From Reclinomonas americana ATCC 50394 (Eukaryota > Jakobida > Jakobea > Jakobida), in the NCBI GenBank assembly GCA_048213135.1, contig PS015009.1, forward strand, positions 2,270,146 to 2,334,145: a stretch of 64,000 nt of DNA, read 5' to 3'. Of the stretch, positions 53,986-61,888 are shown in pieces. The position numbers and the translations under genes are program-made. Every line of letters begins with the position of its first letter. Within the stretch, counting starts at the first letter, position 1. A model generated the notes under the pieces. The model did no database searches and had not been told where the DNA came from. It worked only from the letters and a program-made list of their open reading frames with translations.

Positions 53986-54961
53986 AAGACGATTCATCGG
54001 GCAGACCATGATGGCTGCCGGCGCCATGCTGGTATCCAAAACCGGGTTCGGCGCTTTTGAAGAAGGGAATGCCGTTCAGAAACTGGTCATCCTTCATACC
54101 AATGATGTGCACAGCAGGCTGGAGCCTTTTCCTATGGACGGGGGGCGTAACCAGGGGCTGGGTGGTGTGGCCGCAAGAGCGGAACTGATCCGTAAGATAA
54201 GATCGGAAGAAGAACAGGTGCTCCTGCTCGACGCGGGAGATATCTTCCAGGGCACGCCTTACTTCAACCTGTATAAAGGAGAGCCGGAAATGAAGGCGAT
54301 GGCTGCCATGCAATATGACGCCGCTACCATGGGTAACCATGATTTTGACGCGGGGCTGGACAATTTTGCCACCCAGCTCAGGCACGGTGGTTTTCCGGTA
54401 TTACTTTGCAATTACGATTTTACCGCTACACCTATGGAAGGAAAATCGGTACCATATAAGATATTCCGCAAGGGAAAACTGAAGATCGGCGTTACCGGGG
54501 TAGGCATTGAAATGAAGGGACTGGTGCCCGACAGCCTGTTCGGAAATACCAAATACCTGGACCCTGTAGCTAAGGCCAACGAGACCGCTGCTCAATTAAA
54601 AAAACAGGAAGGCTGTGATATGGTGATTTGTCTCAGCCATTTAGGATATAAATATAAGGAAGCGCCCAACCGGATGTGTGACGAGATACTGGCCCGGGAG
54701 ACTGAAAATATCGACCTCATTATAGGTGGTCATACGCATACTTTCATGGACGCGCCGGCTACGTACAAGAACCGCTCCGGGAGCGATGTTTTAGTGAACC
54801 AGGTAGGCTGGGCGGGCATTCAGCTGGGCAGGCTGGACTTCGAGTTCAGCGGCGGCCGGAAGAAAAATATGGCTAAATCGCATACTGTGGTTGTTGGGAA
54901 AAAACAAATGAATAAAAAGTTTTTTTTTCAACAATTTATTCGATATTCGCTGTCCTGCTAA
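53975..54961 (+). CDS. 5'-nucleotidase metallophosphatase subunit with Tat signal
   Basis: 328 residues. A twin-arginine leader (STRRRFIGQTMMAAGAML) suggests Tat export. The calcineurin-like metal motifs are in order: LHTNDVHSR, LLDAGDIFQGTPYF, MGNHDFDAG, CLSHLG and GGHTHTF. The UshA C-terminal domain is absent from this chain and supplied by the overlapping upstream gene. Together they would hydrolyse extracellular nucleotides in the periplasm. The C-terminal ~20 residues (KKFFFQQFIRYSLSC) are basic and hydrophobic. Confidence 0.9.
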   Translation: MSTRRRFIGQTMMAAGAMLVSKTGFGAFEEGNAVQKLVILHTNDVHSRLEPFPMDGGRNQGLGGVAARAELIRKIRSEEEQVLLLDAGDIFQGTPYFNLYKGEPEMKAMAAMQYDAATMGNHDFDAGLDNFATQLRHGGFPVLLCNYDFTATPMEGKSVPYKIFRKGKLKIGVTGVGIEMKGLVPDSLFGNTKYLDPVAKANETAAQLKKQEGCDMVICLSHLGYKYKEAPNRMCDEILARETENIDLIIGGHTHTFMDAPATYKNRSGSDVLVNQVGWAGIQLGRLDFEFSGGRKKNMAKSHTVVVGKKQMNKKFFFQQFIRYSLSC

Positions 54962-55054
54962 AGTTTTTTTCAACACCATGTGAAAATAAATTTTACTCGA
55001 CTTTTCTGGGGGGAAACTATCAATATACAAGATTTATAAATTGCTTAGGAACTA

Positions 55055-56488
55055 ATGGATAAAGCTTTTGAAAAAGTTTGGGCCAATTGTTTAGAGATCA
55101 TCAAGGACATTGTAGAATGGCAACATTTCAAAACCTGGTTCGAACCCATTAAACCTGTAGCATTAAAAGAAAAAGTTCTTACTATACAGGTTCCCAGCCA
55201 GTTTTTTTATGAGTACCTTGAAGAGCATTATGTTTCTTTACTGGCAAAGACACTGAAAAGGGAATTGGGAACGGCAGCAAGACTGGAATACAGGATTATG
55301 GTGGACAGTGGTAACAGCAAGAATAAGCCACTGACGATGGATGTGCCGGGACAGGGATACAAATCATATGCAAATAATGAGATGGACTTTCCGTTGGTCA
55401 TAAATAACCCCGTTAAGAATCCGTTCGTGATACCCGGGCTGAAGAAGATGCAGATCGATCCGCAGCTCAATCCCTCTTACACTTTTGATTCTTTCATTGA
55501 AGGCGATTGTAACCGTGTTGCCCGCCGTGCCGGTAAAACCGTTGCGGAAAAGCCAGGCGCCACTTCCTTCAATCCCCTCGTTATATATGGCGGCGTTGGT
55601 TTGGGTAAAACCCACCTGGCCCAGGCTATTGGTAATGAAGTAAAAAAACAGCATGCCAATAAAGTGGTGCTGTATGTGAGCTCCGAAAAGTTCATCAACC
55701 AGTTTATCGATCACAGCCGTAATAACGCGATCAACGATTTCATCCATTTTTACCAGCTGATAGATGTACTCATCATCGATGACGTACAATTTTTCAACAG
55801 GGCCGAAAAATCACAGGATGCTTTCTTCTCCATCTTCAATCACCTGCACCAGAGTGGTAAACAACTGATCCTTACCAGTGATAAACCGCCTAAGGACCTG
55901 GAAGGCGTACAGGAAAGGCTGCTGAGCCGTTTCCGCTGGGGACTGAGTGCCGACCTGCAGGCGCCTGATTACGACACCAAGATTGAGATACTGGAGAAAA
56001 AGATGAAGAACGACGGGCTGGAAATGCCCAGGGAGGTGGTAAAGTATATCGCGTACAATATCAACAGCAATGTAAGGGAACTGGAAGGCGCCCTGATCTC
56101 ATTATTGGCACAATCTTCGCTAAACAGGAGGGAAATAGACCTCGAATTGGCCAAGAAAGTACTTCGCAACTTCGTGAAATCATCCAGCAAGGAGATCACT
56201 ATTGACACCATCCAGAAAATGGTATGCGAATATTTCGATGTACCCTACGATAAGTTGCTGCAGAAAACGAGGAAAAGGGAGATTGTACAAGCCCGCCAGA
56301 TCACTATGTACCTGGCCAAGGCATTTACCAAGAATTCGCTGAAAACCATTGGCGAACATTTCGGAGGCAGGGATCACACCACCGTTATCCACAGCTGCCA
56401 AACCGTAAAAGACCTGATGGATACCGATAACCTGTTCAAGGAAAGCGTACTGGAATTACAGCAGAAAGTACAACTGGCTGCCATGTAA
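55055..56488 (+). CDS. dnaA: Chromosomal replication initiator protein DnaA
   Basis: 477 residues. Domain I (1-85; WFEPIKPVAL), a linker, the AAA+ domain with Walker A GGVGLGKTHL (179-188, Lys185) and Walker B VLIIDDVQFF (238-247), and domain IV with the DnaA signature GGRDHTTVIHS (437-447). It opens the replication origin and acts as a transcription factor. Full length. A terminator follows at 56516. I find no cluster of TTATCCACA-type boxes within the window, so oriC is not shown to be adjacent. Confidence 0.98.
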   Translation: MDKAFEKVWANCLEIIKDIVEWQHFKTWFEPIKPVALKEKVLTIQVPSQFFYEYLEEHYVSLLAKTLKRELGTAARLEYRIMVDSGNSKNKPLTMDVPGQGYKSYANNEMDFPLVINNPVKNPFVIPGLKKMQIDPQLNPSYTFDSFIEGDCNRVARRAGKTVAEKPGATSFNPLVIYGGVGLGKTHLAQAIGNEVKKQHANKVVLYVSSEKFINQFIDHSRNNAINDFIHFYQLIDVLIIDDVQFFNRAEKSQDAFFSIFNHLHQSGKQLILTSDKPPKDLEGVQERLLSRFRWGLSADLQAPDYDTKIEILEKKMKNDGLEMPREVVKYIAYNINSNVRELEGALISLLAQSSLNRREIDLELAKKVLRNFVKSSSKEITIDTIQKMVCEYFDVPYDKLLQKTRKREIVQARQITMYLAKAFTKNSLKTIGEHFGGRDHTTVIHSCQTVKDLMDTDNLFKESVLELQQKVQLAAM

Positions 56489-56515
56489 GCGGAATATATA
56501 TTGAAAAGATATTGG

Positions 56516-56545
56516 TCCGGGCCCTGCAAAGGCCCGGATTTTTAT
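56516..56545 (+). terminator. Intrinsic terminator of dnaA
   Basis: 8-bp stem TCCGGGCC/GGCCCGGA with a 7-nt loop, followed by TTTTTATT. Confidence 0.9.
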
Positions 56546-56614
56546 TATCAGCCTGCCCCGGGAGTGGTGCGGGCAGTAGAAACTATAAAAAAACACGCAT
56601 TTCTTTCATTTAGT

Positions 56615-56646
56615 TTTGGGTAATAACGCATTCAATTGTATTTTTG
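56615..56646 (+). promoter_or_regulatory. Promoter of the tRNA-Ser/tRNA-Pro pair (TTTG-N20-TATTTTTG)
   Basis: TTTG at 56615-56618 and TATTTTTG at 56639-56646 with a 20-nt spacer: a complete Bacteroidota promoter. Start of transcription is expected near 56652, 35 nt before tRNA-Ser. Confidence 0.8.
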
Positions 56647-56686
56647 CCACCCCTTAGCGATATGGGTGTTTCACTCTTGTGGAGCC

Positions 56687-56775
56687 GGTGAGGTGCCTGA
56701 GAGGCCGAAAGGAACGGTTTGCTAAATCGTCGTACGGGTCACACTGTACCGTGGGTTCGAATCCCACCCTCACCG
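56687..56775 (+). tRNA. tRNA-Ser(GCT)
   Basis: Acceptor stem GGTGAGG/CCTCACC, anticodon stem ACGGT/ATCGT with loop TTGCTAA (anticodon GCT), a long class II variable arm, and T-arm GTGGG-TTCGAAT-CCCAC. The discriminator base is G; CCA is not encoded. Confidence 0.95.
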
Positions 56776-56793
56776 CCGGGTATCTTTAAAGTT

Positions 56794-56868
56794 CGGGATG
56801 TAGCGTAGCCCGGTTATCGCGCCTGGTTTGGGACCAGGAGGTCGCAAGTTCGAATCTTGCCATCCCGA
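56794..56868 (+). tRNA. tRNA-Pro(TGG)
   Basis: Acceptor CGGGATG/CATCCCG, anticodon stem CCTGG/CCAGG with loop TTTGGGA (anticodon TGG), T-arm GCAAG-TTCGAAT-CTTGC, discriminator A, CCA not encoded. It is 18 nt after tRNA-Ser and is the parent of the decayed tandem copies downstream. Confidence 0.95.
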
Positions 56869-56903
56869 CAAAAGCCTTCCAGAAATGGAAGGCTTTTTCT
56901 TTT
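56869..56903 (+). terminator. Terminator of the tRNA operon
   Basis: 12-bp stem AAAAGCCTTCCA/TGGAAGGCTTTT with a GAAA loop, followed by a T-run, directly after tRNA-Pro. Confidence 0.9.
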
Positions 56904-56910
56904 GTGTGTA

Positions 56911-57238
56911 TTGTATCCCGGTTACTGCGTCCCGACTCGTGAGTCGGGAAGGTCGCCAGTTCGAATCGTTTACTCCCGATAAAAGGCTCAGTAATGCAGG
57001 GCTTTTTCTTTTGTGTGTATTGTAGCCCGGTTACTGCGTCCCGACTCGTGAGTCGGGAAGGTCGCCAGTTCGAATCGTTTACTCCCGACAAAAGGCTCAG
57101 TAATGCAGGGCTTTTTCATTTGTGTGTATCNNNNNNNNNNNNNNNNNNNNCCCAGTAATGCAAGGCTTTTTCTTTTGTGTGTATTGTAGCCCGGTTATCT
57201 GGTCCCGGCTTTGCGCCGGGGAGGTCGCCAATTAATCT
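56911..57238 (+). repeat. Tandem array of tRNA-Pro-derived 109-bp units, interrupted by a gap
   Basis: Two complete units (56911-57019 and 57020-57128) differ at only three positions, and the landmark TTTGTGTGTA recurs at 56901, 57010 and 57119, so the period is exactly 109. Each unit holds the D-arm part of tRNA-Pro (GCCCGGTTACTGCG), a perfect hairpin CCCGACTCGTGAGTCGGG in place of the anticodon arm, the T-loop (GTTCGAATC) and a 3' end CTCCCGA, then a degenerate terminator. The 5' acceptor half is missing. A variant unit (57181-57238) with a different hairpin (CCCGGCTTTGCGCCGGGG) lies beyond the gap. Confidence 0.85.
57131..57150. other. Assembly gap (20 N) inside the tRNA-derived array
   Basis: The N run falls in the tandem array, so the real number of 109-bp units is unknown and may be larger than assembled. 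Confidence 0.95.
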
Positions 57239-57351
57239 TGTTCTTTTGGTTTCTGAATCTTCGAAGTGCTGTGAAGGAATGAATTGAACCGGTTAGAATC
57301 CGGCTGAGAAAAAAACTGAAAAACCAATAAGATGGGTTTTTATTACGAAGT

Positions 57352-57437
57352 GCACAACGAACGTTTTACGGCTTTGTGCTGGTAGGTGCGAGGTGAAAAA
57401 TGTCTGCTAAGATTTAATAAAAATGCTGATTAGCATT
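57352..57437. repeat. Hairpin-rich AT-rich intergenic segment
   Basis: Contains an imperfect GCACAA...TTTGTGC inverted repeat (57352-57379) and a perfect AATGCT-GATT-AGCATT hairpin (57422-57437). The whole stretch 57239-57498 holds no gene. Such segments occur at edges of accessory blocks in Bacteroidota, but I cannot name the element. Confidence 0.4.
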
Positions 57438-57498
57438 ACAAATGTTCAATTTAATCCATCAGCCCGCTTGCACAAAACTGATGTTAGCTGTAGTGCTT

Positions 57499-57963
57499 TT
57501 ATTCGTTCTTGTTTCTATCAATAAGCTGTACCATATTTTTGTTGAATTGAGCGAGTTTAGTTTCCAATGAAGCAAAAAAATCGATGTCAGCCGTTTCTAT
57601 TTCAATGATTGCTTTTTGCAAAATAGTTTCTCCGGTATTCGTTAGTCGAATGGTTTTTGCTCTTGTGTCTGTTTCGTGTTCTTGCCGGGTTACAAACTTT
57701 TTTTCTTCCAAAGTCCTTAAAACTTTTGACACCATCATCCTGTCAAAATTAGTTTGAATCGCAATGTCAATTTGCGTCACATTGTTGCTGTTGTTTGAAA
57801 GCCAGGCCAAAGCACACAGCAGAGCAAACTGTGTTTGAGTTAAATTTAAGGGATCTAAAACTTTTTTTTGCTTTCGTTGCCACAGCAAAGTAAGTTGTCC
57901 CAGTAAATATCCAGGGCTTTCATTTGGACTATTAAACTTAAAAGCAATTTTTTTCGACATCAT
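57499..57963 (-). CDS. MarR-family transcriptional regulator
   Basis: 154 residues with the winged-helix core VTQIDIAIQTNFDRMMVSKVLRTLEEKKFVTR (about 62-93) and the MarR wing DTRAKTIRLTNTG; dimerisation helices lie at both ends. The DNA is distinctly more AT-rich than the genes left of the tRNAs. It sits beside the remnant of an NmrA-family reductase gene and a VOC gene. In intact loci of this kind MarR controls a neighbouring reductase, but here that target is broken. Confidence 0.88.
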   Translation of the reverse strand: MMSKKIAFKFNSPNESPGYLLGQLTLLWQRKQKKVLDPLNLTQTQFALLCALAWLSNNSNNVTQIDIAIQTNFDRMMVSKVLRTLEEKKFVTRQEHETDTRAKTIRLTNTGETILQKAIIEIETADIDFFASLETKLAQFNKNMVQLIDRNKNE

Positions 57964-57987
57964 CTTTACATGTTTTTTTGGATTGAT

Positions 57988-58241
57988 TTACCCATAAGTT
58001 ACTTGTAGGTACTCAGACAGTGAAGTCGTTTTCCTTCCTAAAACTCTTTCCAAATCATTTGATTGTTGATCAAACTCCCCTTTGGCAATCGCTAAACTAA
58101 AAGTGATAAGTATTTCGATAACATGACCAGGCAAACCAAATTTATTCATTTGTTCTTCAATTTCAGTTCCCTATTTCAAAAGATTGATAATTTTACTTCC
58201 TAACCACCTGTTGATCCTGTAACTAATATTGTATTGTCCAT
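57988..58241 (-). pseudogene. Remnant of an NmrA/SDR-type NAD(P)-binding protein
   Basis: The minus strand from 58241 begins MDNTILVTGSTGG, a Rossmann-fold start, then meets a stop; after a frame change LGSKIINLLK continues the expected first helix. It then jumps to what reads as the C-terminal end of the same family (EEQMNKFGLPGHVIEI ... DLERVLGRKTTSLSEYLQ) and stops at 57988. About 200 residues of the middle, including the rest of the cofactor domain, are missing. So the gene has an internal deletion plus a frameshift and cannot be functional. Confidence 0.75.
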
Positions 58242-58249
58242 ACTTACTT

Positions 58250-58609
58250 TTATTTTGCGTTTAAAAAAGTAAGTTTATAGCCATCAATATCTTTTACATG
58301 GAATGCCCTGCCAAAAGGAGTTTCTATAATTGGCCCTGTGCTGACAACCCCATTTAAAATTAGTTTTTCTTTCAGTTCATCGACAATTTCGTCAACCGAA
58401 AACCAAAGAGCCGCGCCAATTCCTAACTCTTTACCTTCAAGTGGTTCCAACGGTGTACGGATAGCAAAACTTGCTTGTCCTTGGTTGTACTTGAAAACAC
58501 AAGCTTGCGGGTTGCTGTTGTCAATTTCAAAGCCTAATTTGTTTGTGTAGAAGTCTACGGATGCTTGTAAGTCTCTTACCTGGAGAGATGCAAAAGTTAA
58601 TTGTACCAT
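58250..58609 (-). CDS. VOC-family (glyoxalase/bleomycin-resistance fold) protein
   Basis: 119 residues from ATG 58609, which agrees with the promoter; the frame runs to 58675 but that part covers the promoter. VQLTFASLQVRDLQASVDFYTNKLGFEI is the standard first beta-alpha-beta unit and FGRAFHVKDIDGYKLTFL the last strand, with Asp/Tyr where a metal-binding Glu often stands. Substrate unknown. Possibly co-transcribed with the NmrA remnant and MarR downstream. Confidence 0.85.
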   Translation of the reverse strand: MVQLTFASLQVRDLQASVDFYTNKLGFEIDNSNPQACVFKYNQGQASFAIRTPLEPLEGKELGIGAALWFSVDEIVDELKEKLILNGVVSTGPIIETPFGRAFHVKDIDGYKLTFLNAK

Positions 58610-58633
58610 TGTATTTAGCTTAAATTGTTGTCG

Positions 58634-58641
58634 CAAATATA
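58634..58641 (-). promoter_or_regulatory. -7 element of the VOC gene
   Basis: Minus-strand TATATTTG, a perfect TAnnTTTG, 24 nt before ATG 58609; a GTTG lies 20 nt further upstream as a near match to the -33 element. Confidence 0.6.
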
Positions 58642-58806
58642 ATATATATGACAACAATAAGCAACTTTTTTTCACTTTCCATATTTGGAGACCGATAAAA
58701 TAATGATGCCTGGGACTGGTGAGGTCGGTTGTAGCTAGTGGAAGACAATGCTTTATATTTCCAGGATTTACCCTCCACCAGGGTAGGATCGGTTCGAGGT
58801 TGAAGG

Positions 58807-59889
58807 TTAACTGCCGTAATTTTCTTTCAGTTTTCTCATTAAAAGCCTTACCCCTTGTTTCGTTTCGTCATTGTAAGCGTTAGCGAAAATAATATACGCT
58901 ATGTTTTTTAGCCTGTCTATATGCACAATAGTGAAATACGTAAACGCTCCGGTTCCTGAATGAACAGAAAGTTCTTTTCCATTCTCATAAATGTTAAACC
59001 AACCGATTGAATAATTTTCAATTCCTTTATGAATGAATTGATATGTTTTTGCATCCAGATAATTATTTTGTCCTTTTAATCCTTGCAAATTAAGTTGAAT
59101 AAATTTAATGTAGTCTTTGAGTTTAATGTTTAAGTCTCCTGCTGGTTCGGTAAAATCCAGATGATAATCAACTGTAGAGGGTACGGGAGAAAGTTTGTTA
59201 TTTTCGAAACTATGCCCCCATGTATCTTTTCGCGTTTGGTTTTCGGGCCACGATAATTTTACATGTAGTTTCAAGTCTTTGTTGAATACTTTTTCTACTA
59301 ATTGCTCCCAGCTTTTACCTGTTACTTTTTCTAACATTAATGTAGCTAAAGTATATCCGGCATTTGAATATATAAACGGATTTTGTTCATCAGGTTTTAC
59401 CGATCCCAGGGTTAATACAAATTGACCAAATTGTTTTCTTTTTTCCTGGTTTGTTCCCCTAAAGGCCGGTATTTGAGGGTCATTATCTCCTTGAAAAGGT
59501 TGAATGCCTGCTCTGTGAGAAAGCAAATCCTCCAGCGTAATATTTTCGTAATCAATTTTGCTTTCTTTTTTCCATTCGGGAAATATGTCAAAAAATTTTG
59601 TCGTCCATTTTAATTTGCCTTTTTCCACATATCTGGCAATTATGAAAGCTGTCATTGCTTTCGTATTTGAGCCAATGTGGAACCTGTCATTTCGTGTTGC
59701 TGTGTCTCGAAGGTCAATTGAATGCTTCCCTAATGCTGCAATTTCCAATGTTGATTTGCTGTCGCTTACTGCGTAACTGATTTCAGGGATGTTATACGAC
59801 TTACGAATTGAATCCGCAAAGCGAACCGTTTTTTGTCCCCAACAAATTGTTGAAACTCCAAAAGTTAGAAATGTAAATATTTTTTTCAT
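58807..59889 (-). CDS. Serine hydrolase of the beta-lactamase (class C/PBP4*-like) family
   Basis: 360 residues with a signal peptide (about 1-18, ending WGQ). The three active-site elements are present: Ser74-x-x-Lys77 in GSNTKAMT, Tyr174-Ser-Asn176 in FIYSNAGYT and His310-Ser-Gly312 in LSVHSGTG. Members of this large family include esterases and D-amino-acid peptidases as well as AmpC, so beta-lactam hydrolysis cannot be claimed. Its ATG is 1 nt from the stop of the disrupted metallo-beta-lactamase gene, so the two formed one transcription unit. Confidence 0.88.
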   Translation of the reverse strand: MKKIFTFLTFGVSTICWGQKTVRFADSIRKSYNIPEISYAVSDSKSTLEIAALGKHSIDLRDTATRNDRFHIGSNTKAMTAFIIARYVEKGKLKWTTKFFDIFPEWKKESKIDYENITLEDLLSHRAGIQPFQGDNDPQIPAFRGTNQEKRKQFGQFVLTLGSVKPDEQNPFIYSNAGYTLATLMLEKVTGKSWEQLVEKVFNKDLKLHVKLSWPENQTRKDTWGHSFENNKLSPVPSTVDYHLDFTEPAGDLNIKLKDYIKFIQLNLQGLKGQNNYLDAKTYQFIHKGIENYSIGWFNIYENGKELSVHSGTGAFTYFTIVHIDRLKNIAYIIFANAYNDETKQGVRLLMRKLKENYGS

Positions 59890-59890
59890 C

Positions 59891-60621
59891 TTAACGGGAA
59901 CTTTTATCTTTCAGTTTTTTAGCCAGCTTCATTGAGTGCTTTAATGAGTTTATATTATTCCAGTCGCTGTGTGAAATGATAATGAACTTTGGGTCAGCAC
60001 ATTTTTTCTGAACTTTTTTTAGAGTAGAATAATAGGCCATTACATTCGCATCTTCCCAATAGCCCAGGTTTTCAGCATCTGCGCCTTTTATTAAGCAACC
60101 TCCATAAAGAACTTTTTGTTTGTCAAACCAAATAACAATATTATCTGCCGTATGCCCTTGCCCTGGATAATATGTTTCAAATGAATATTGTTCAATGTTG
60201 AACACGGTATCTTTTGCCAGTAGAAACTCAGCTCTTTTCTTTTTTTTACTCAATTCATCAGTAAGAACGGTTGTGTATGTTTTAATTCCCTGCTGCCGGT
60301 AATATTCAAGTCCTGCTGTTCTGTCGCTATGCCAATGGGTTGCAATACACATTATCACACTTGTATTGTGTTTAAATTTATGCTGTCGAGTAATGGTTGA
60401 AATTGTGTTGTGTCTCAGGGCGTGTCAAACAATACAACACCATTATTTGTTACAAAGTACATTCCATTTACTGGTATTTTGCTCCCTTCATAAGTATTGT
60501 AAGTTGTGTAAATATAAAAGTCGCCTGCCAGATGTGAGATTTTAAGTTTCGTTTCTTCTGCCTGTCCAAAAGTATTGCTGCAGATTAAGAAGAACGTAAT
60601 TGCCCAAATAATTTTTCTCAC
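59891..60621 (-). pseudogene. Disrupted subclass B1-type metallo-beta-lactamase
   Basis: Two pieces of one gene. The 5' piece (from GTG 60621, signal peptide ending NTFGQ) stops at a TGA at 60415-60417 just after VVLFDTP, where the family has Trp (TGG). Beyond it the frame is again family-like but a second lesion, a frame change near 60381-60389, is needed to reach the 3' piece, which ends at 59891. The 3' piece keeps the zinc motifs HWHSD, GQGHTADN, YGGC and SHSDW. The TTG at 60651 lies inside the -7 box, so GTG 60621 is the better start. With two lesions the product is not expected to be functional. Confidence 0.82.
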
Positions 60622-60648
60622 TTTATTTCTTGTATCATTGTTTGGGTG

Positions 60649-60656
60649 CAAATGTA
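60649..60656 (-). promoter_or_regulatory. -7 element of the disrupted metallo-beta-lactamase gene
   Basis: Minus-strand TACATTTG, a perfect TAnnTTTG, 27 nt before GTG 60621, so the promoter of this broken gene still looks intact and could drive the downstream serine hydrolase. Confidence 0.5.
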
Positions 60657-60688
60657 TTGCAGCGCAATGCTGAATGATTTGACCTAAG

Positions 60689-61258
60689 TCAAGTCTTTAA
60701 TTTTTTTCTTATCCGGCTCAATCTTTCCTGGGTAATACCCAAATAAGCCGCAATGTGGAAAAGGGGGATTTTCTCAATTAATAACGGTTGCCGCAGTAGT
60801 AGTTTCTTATAGCGTTGTTCGGCTGTTAGGGAAATGGCTTCTATAACCCTGTTTTCAAGAATGGATACATAGTTTGCCATTATATTATTAGTGATAGTGG
60901 TGTATTTATTTGCGGAGCAGGCTTTTTGAAAATCTTTTAATTCACAAATCAGTACTTTGCTGTCAAGTACAGCTTCGATTGCAAAATTATTTGCAACTCC
61001 TTTCAATAATGAAGTGGGACAGCAATCAACGTCACCCTCGAATGTGAAGCCAAGAATATGGGCTTTATTATTTTTTTTGATAGAGGTTTTAAATGCACCA
61101 CTTATAATGTAAAAAAAGAAAGAAGGATGTGAACCGTGCCGTATAATTGTTTCCCCTTTTTCAATGTACTTTTCCTTCCCTATTTTCTGAATGACTGAAA
61201 AAAAATATTTTGACTGTTTTTCAGGTATGTTGCTAAATAGAAATTCTGGGGAAATCAT
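60689..61258 (-). CDS. Crp/Fnr-family transcriptional regulator (accessory block)
   Basis: 189 residues: cyclic-nucleotide-binding-like N-terminal domain (about 20-115; KGETIIRHGSHPSFFFYIISG) and a C-terminal HTH reduced to LFHIAAYLGITQERLSRIRKKL, as in the many Bacteroidota Crp-like proteins that do not bind cAMP. AT-rich. It lies upstream of the disrupted lactamase gene on the same strand, with that gene's promoter between, so regulation of the lactamase/hydrolase pair is possible. Confidence 0.87.
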   Translation of the reverse strand: MISPEFLFSNIPEKQSKYFFSVIQKIGKEKYIEKGETIIRHGSHPSFFFYIISGAFKTSIKKNNKAHILGFTFEGDVDCCPTSLLKGVANNFAIEAVLDSKVLICELKDFQKACSANKYTTITNNIMANYVSILENRVIEAISLTAEQRYKKLLLRQPLLIEKIPLFHIAAYLGITQERLSRIRKKLKT

Positions 61259-61507
61259 AGATTTTATTTCTAGGACAGGTAAAGTTTCTTATCAGTTAGT
61301 ATCAACAGGCAGCAATATACCCATCTAAATCCGAATGATTACATGTGTCTTGCCGGTTAGCTAATTCTCTTTCCAATAACTTTTATCAATGTGCTAATAT
61401 AGGCTGTATTTGATAAATCTCACCCCTTTCACCCCAGCTTGATCCCGTCCATTCCTGTTGAAATTCATCTGCAGAACCAATAAAACGCCGCCTGGCCTGC
61501 CTGTGTT

Positions 61508-61615
61508 CAAAAGCCTTTCAAAAATGGAAGTCTTTTTTATATCCTTTTCATTTTTGGTGCTGCCCGGTTATTGCGCTGTGTTCTTGTACCAGGAGGTCAC
61601 TGATTCGGGTTCATA
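61508..61615 (+). repeat. Isolated decayed tRNA-Pro unit (right edge of the AT-rich block)
   Basis: AAAAGCCTTTCAAAAATGGA and the T-run that follows match the tRNA-Pro terminator; then GCCCGGTTATTGCG (61562-61575) matches the D-arm segment, CCAGGAGGTC (61589-61598) the anticodon 3' strand and variable loop, and a degraded T-loop follows. The order is the same as in the 109-bp array 4.3 kb to the left. The intergenic stretch 61259-61888 (630 bp) holds no convincing gene otherwise. Confidence 0.7.
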
Positions 61616-61888
61616 TTTTTCGGAATTAAATGGAAAAAAGATTTTCCGAAATAACACCACTAAAACAGGTGATAACAAAACCGCCAGAATGTTCTTGTTT
61701 AAATCTATTCTTTGTTATTGGGTCCAGAATCACATTAAAACTGCAACCTTTTTTGTCTAATAAAAGTCTTTTCGTTACCCAAACCTGGCAGGTATCGTAG
61801 TAATATATAATTACATAAAACGAATAAGTAATTATGATTTATAAAACGTATCCCCTCTCTTCTGCCGGGCTTTCTTAAACACGCATAC

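Noticed and set aside
53100-55054. oriC next to dnaA
   Set aside because: I looked for clustered TTATCCACA-like boxes and an AT-rich unwinding region; only scattered weak matches are present, so an origin is not supported here.
56911-57238. CRISPR-like reading of the tandem 109-bp units
   Set aside because: The units are directly joined, almost wholly identical and tRNA-derived; there are no variable spacers and no cas genes.
58690-58806. Possible further tRNA-like fragment (GGTTCGAGGTT at the end of an odd GC-richer stretch)
   Set aside because: Only a T-loop-like word is present; no D-arm or acceptor match to tRNA-Pro could be found.
61458-61760. 100-residue plus-strand open frame
   Set aside because: It runs through the decayed terminator and tRNA-Pro remnant and has no coding character.
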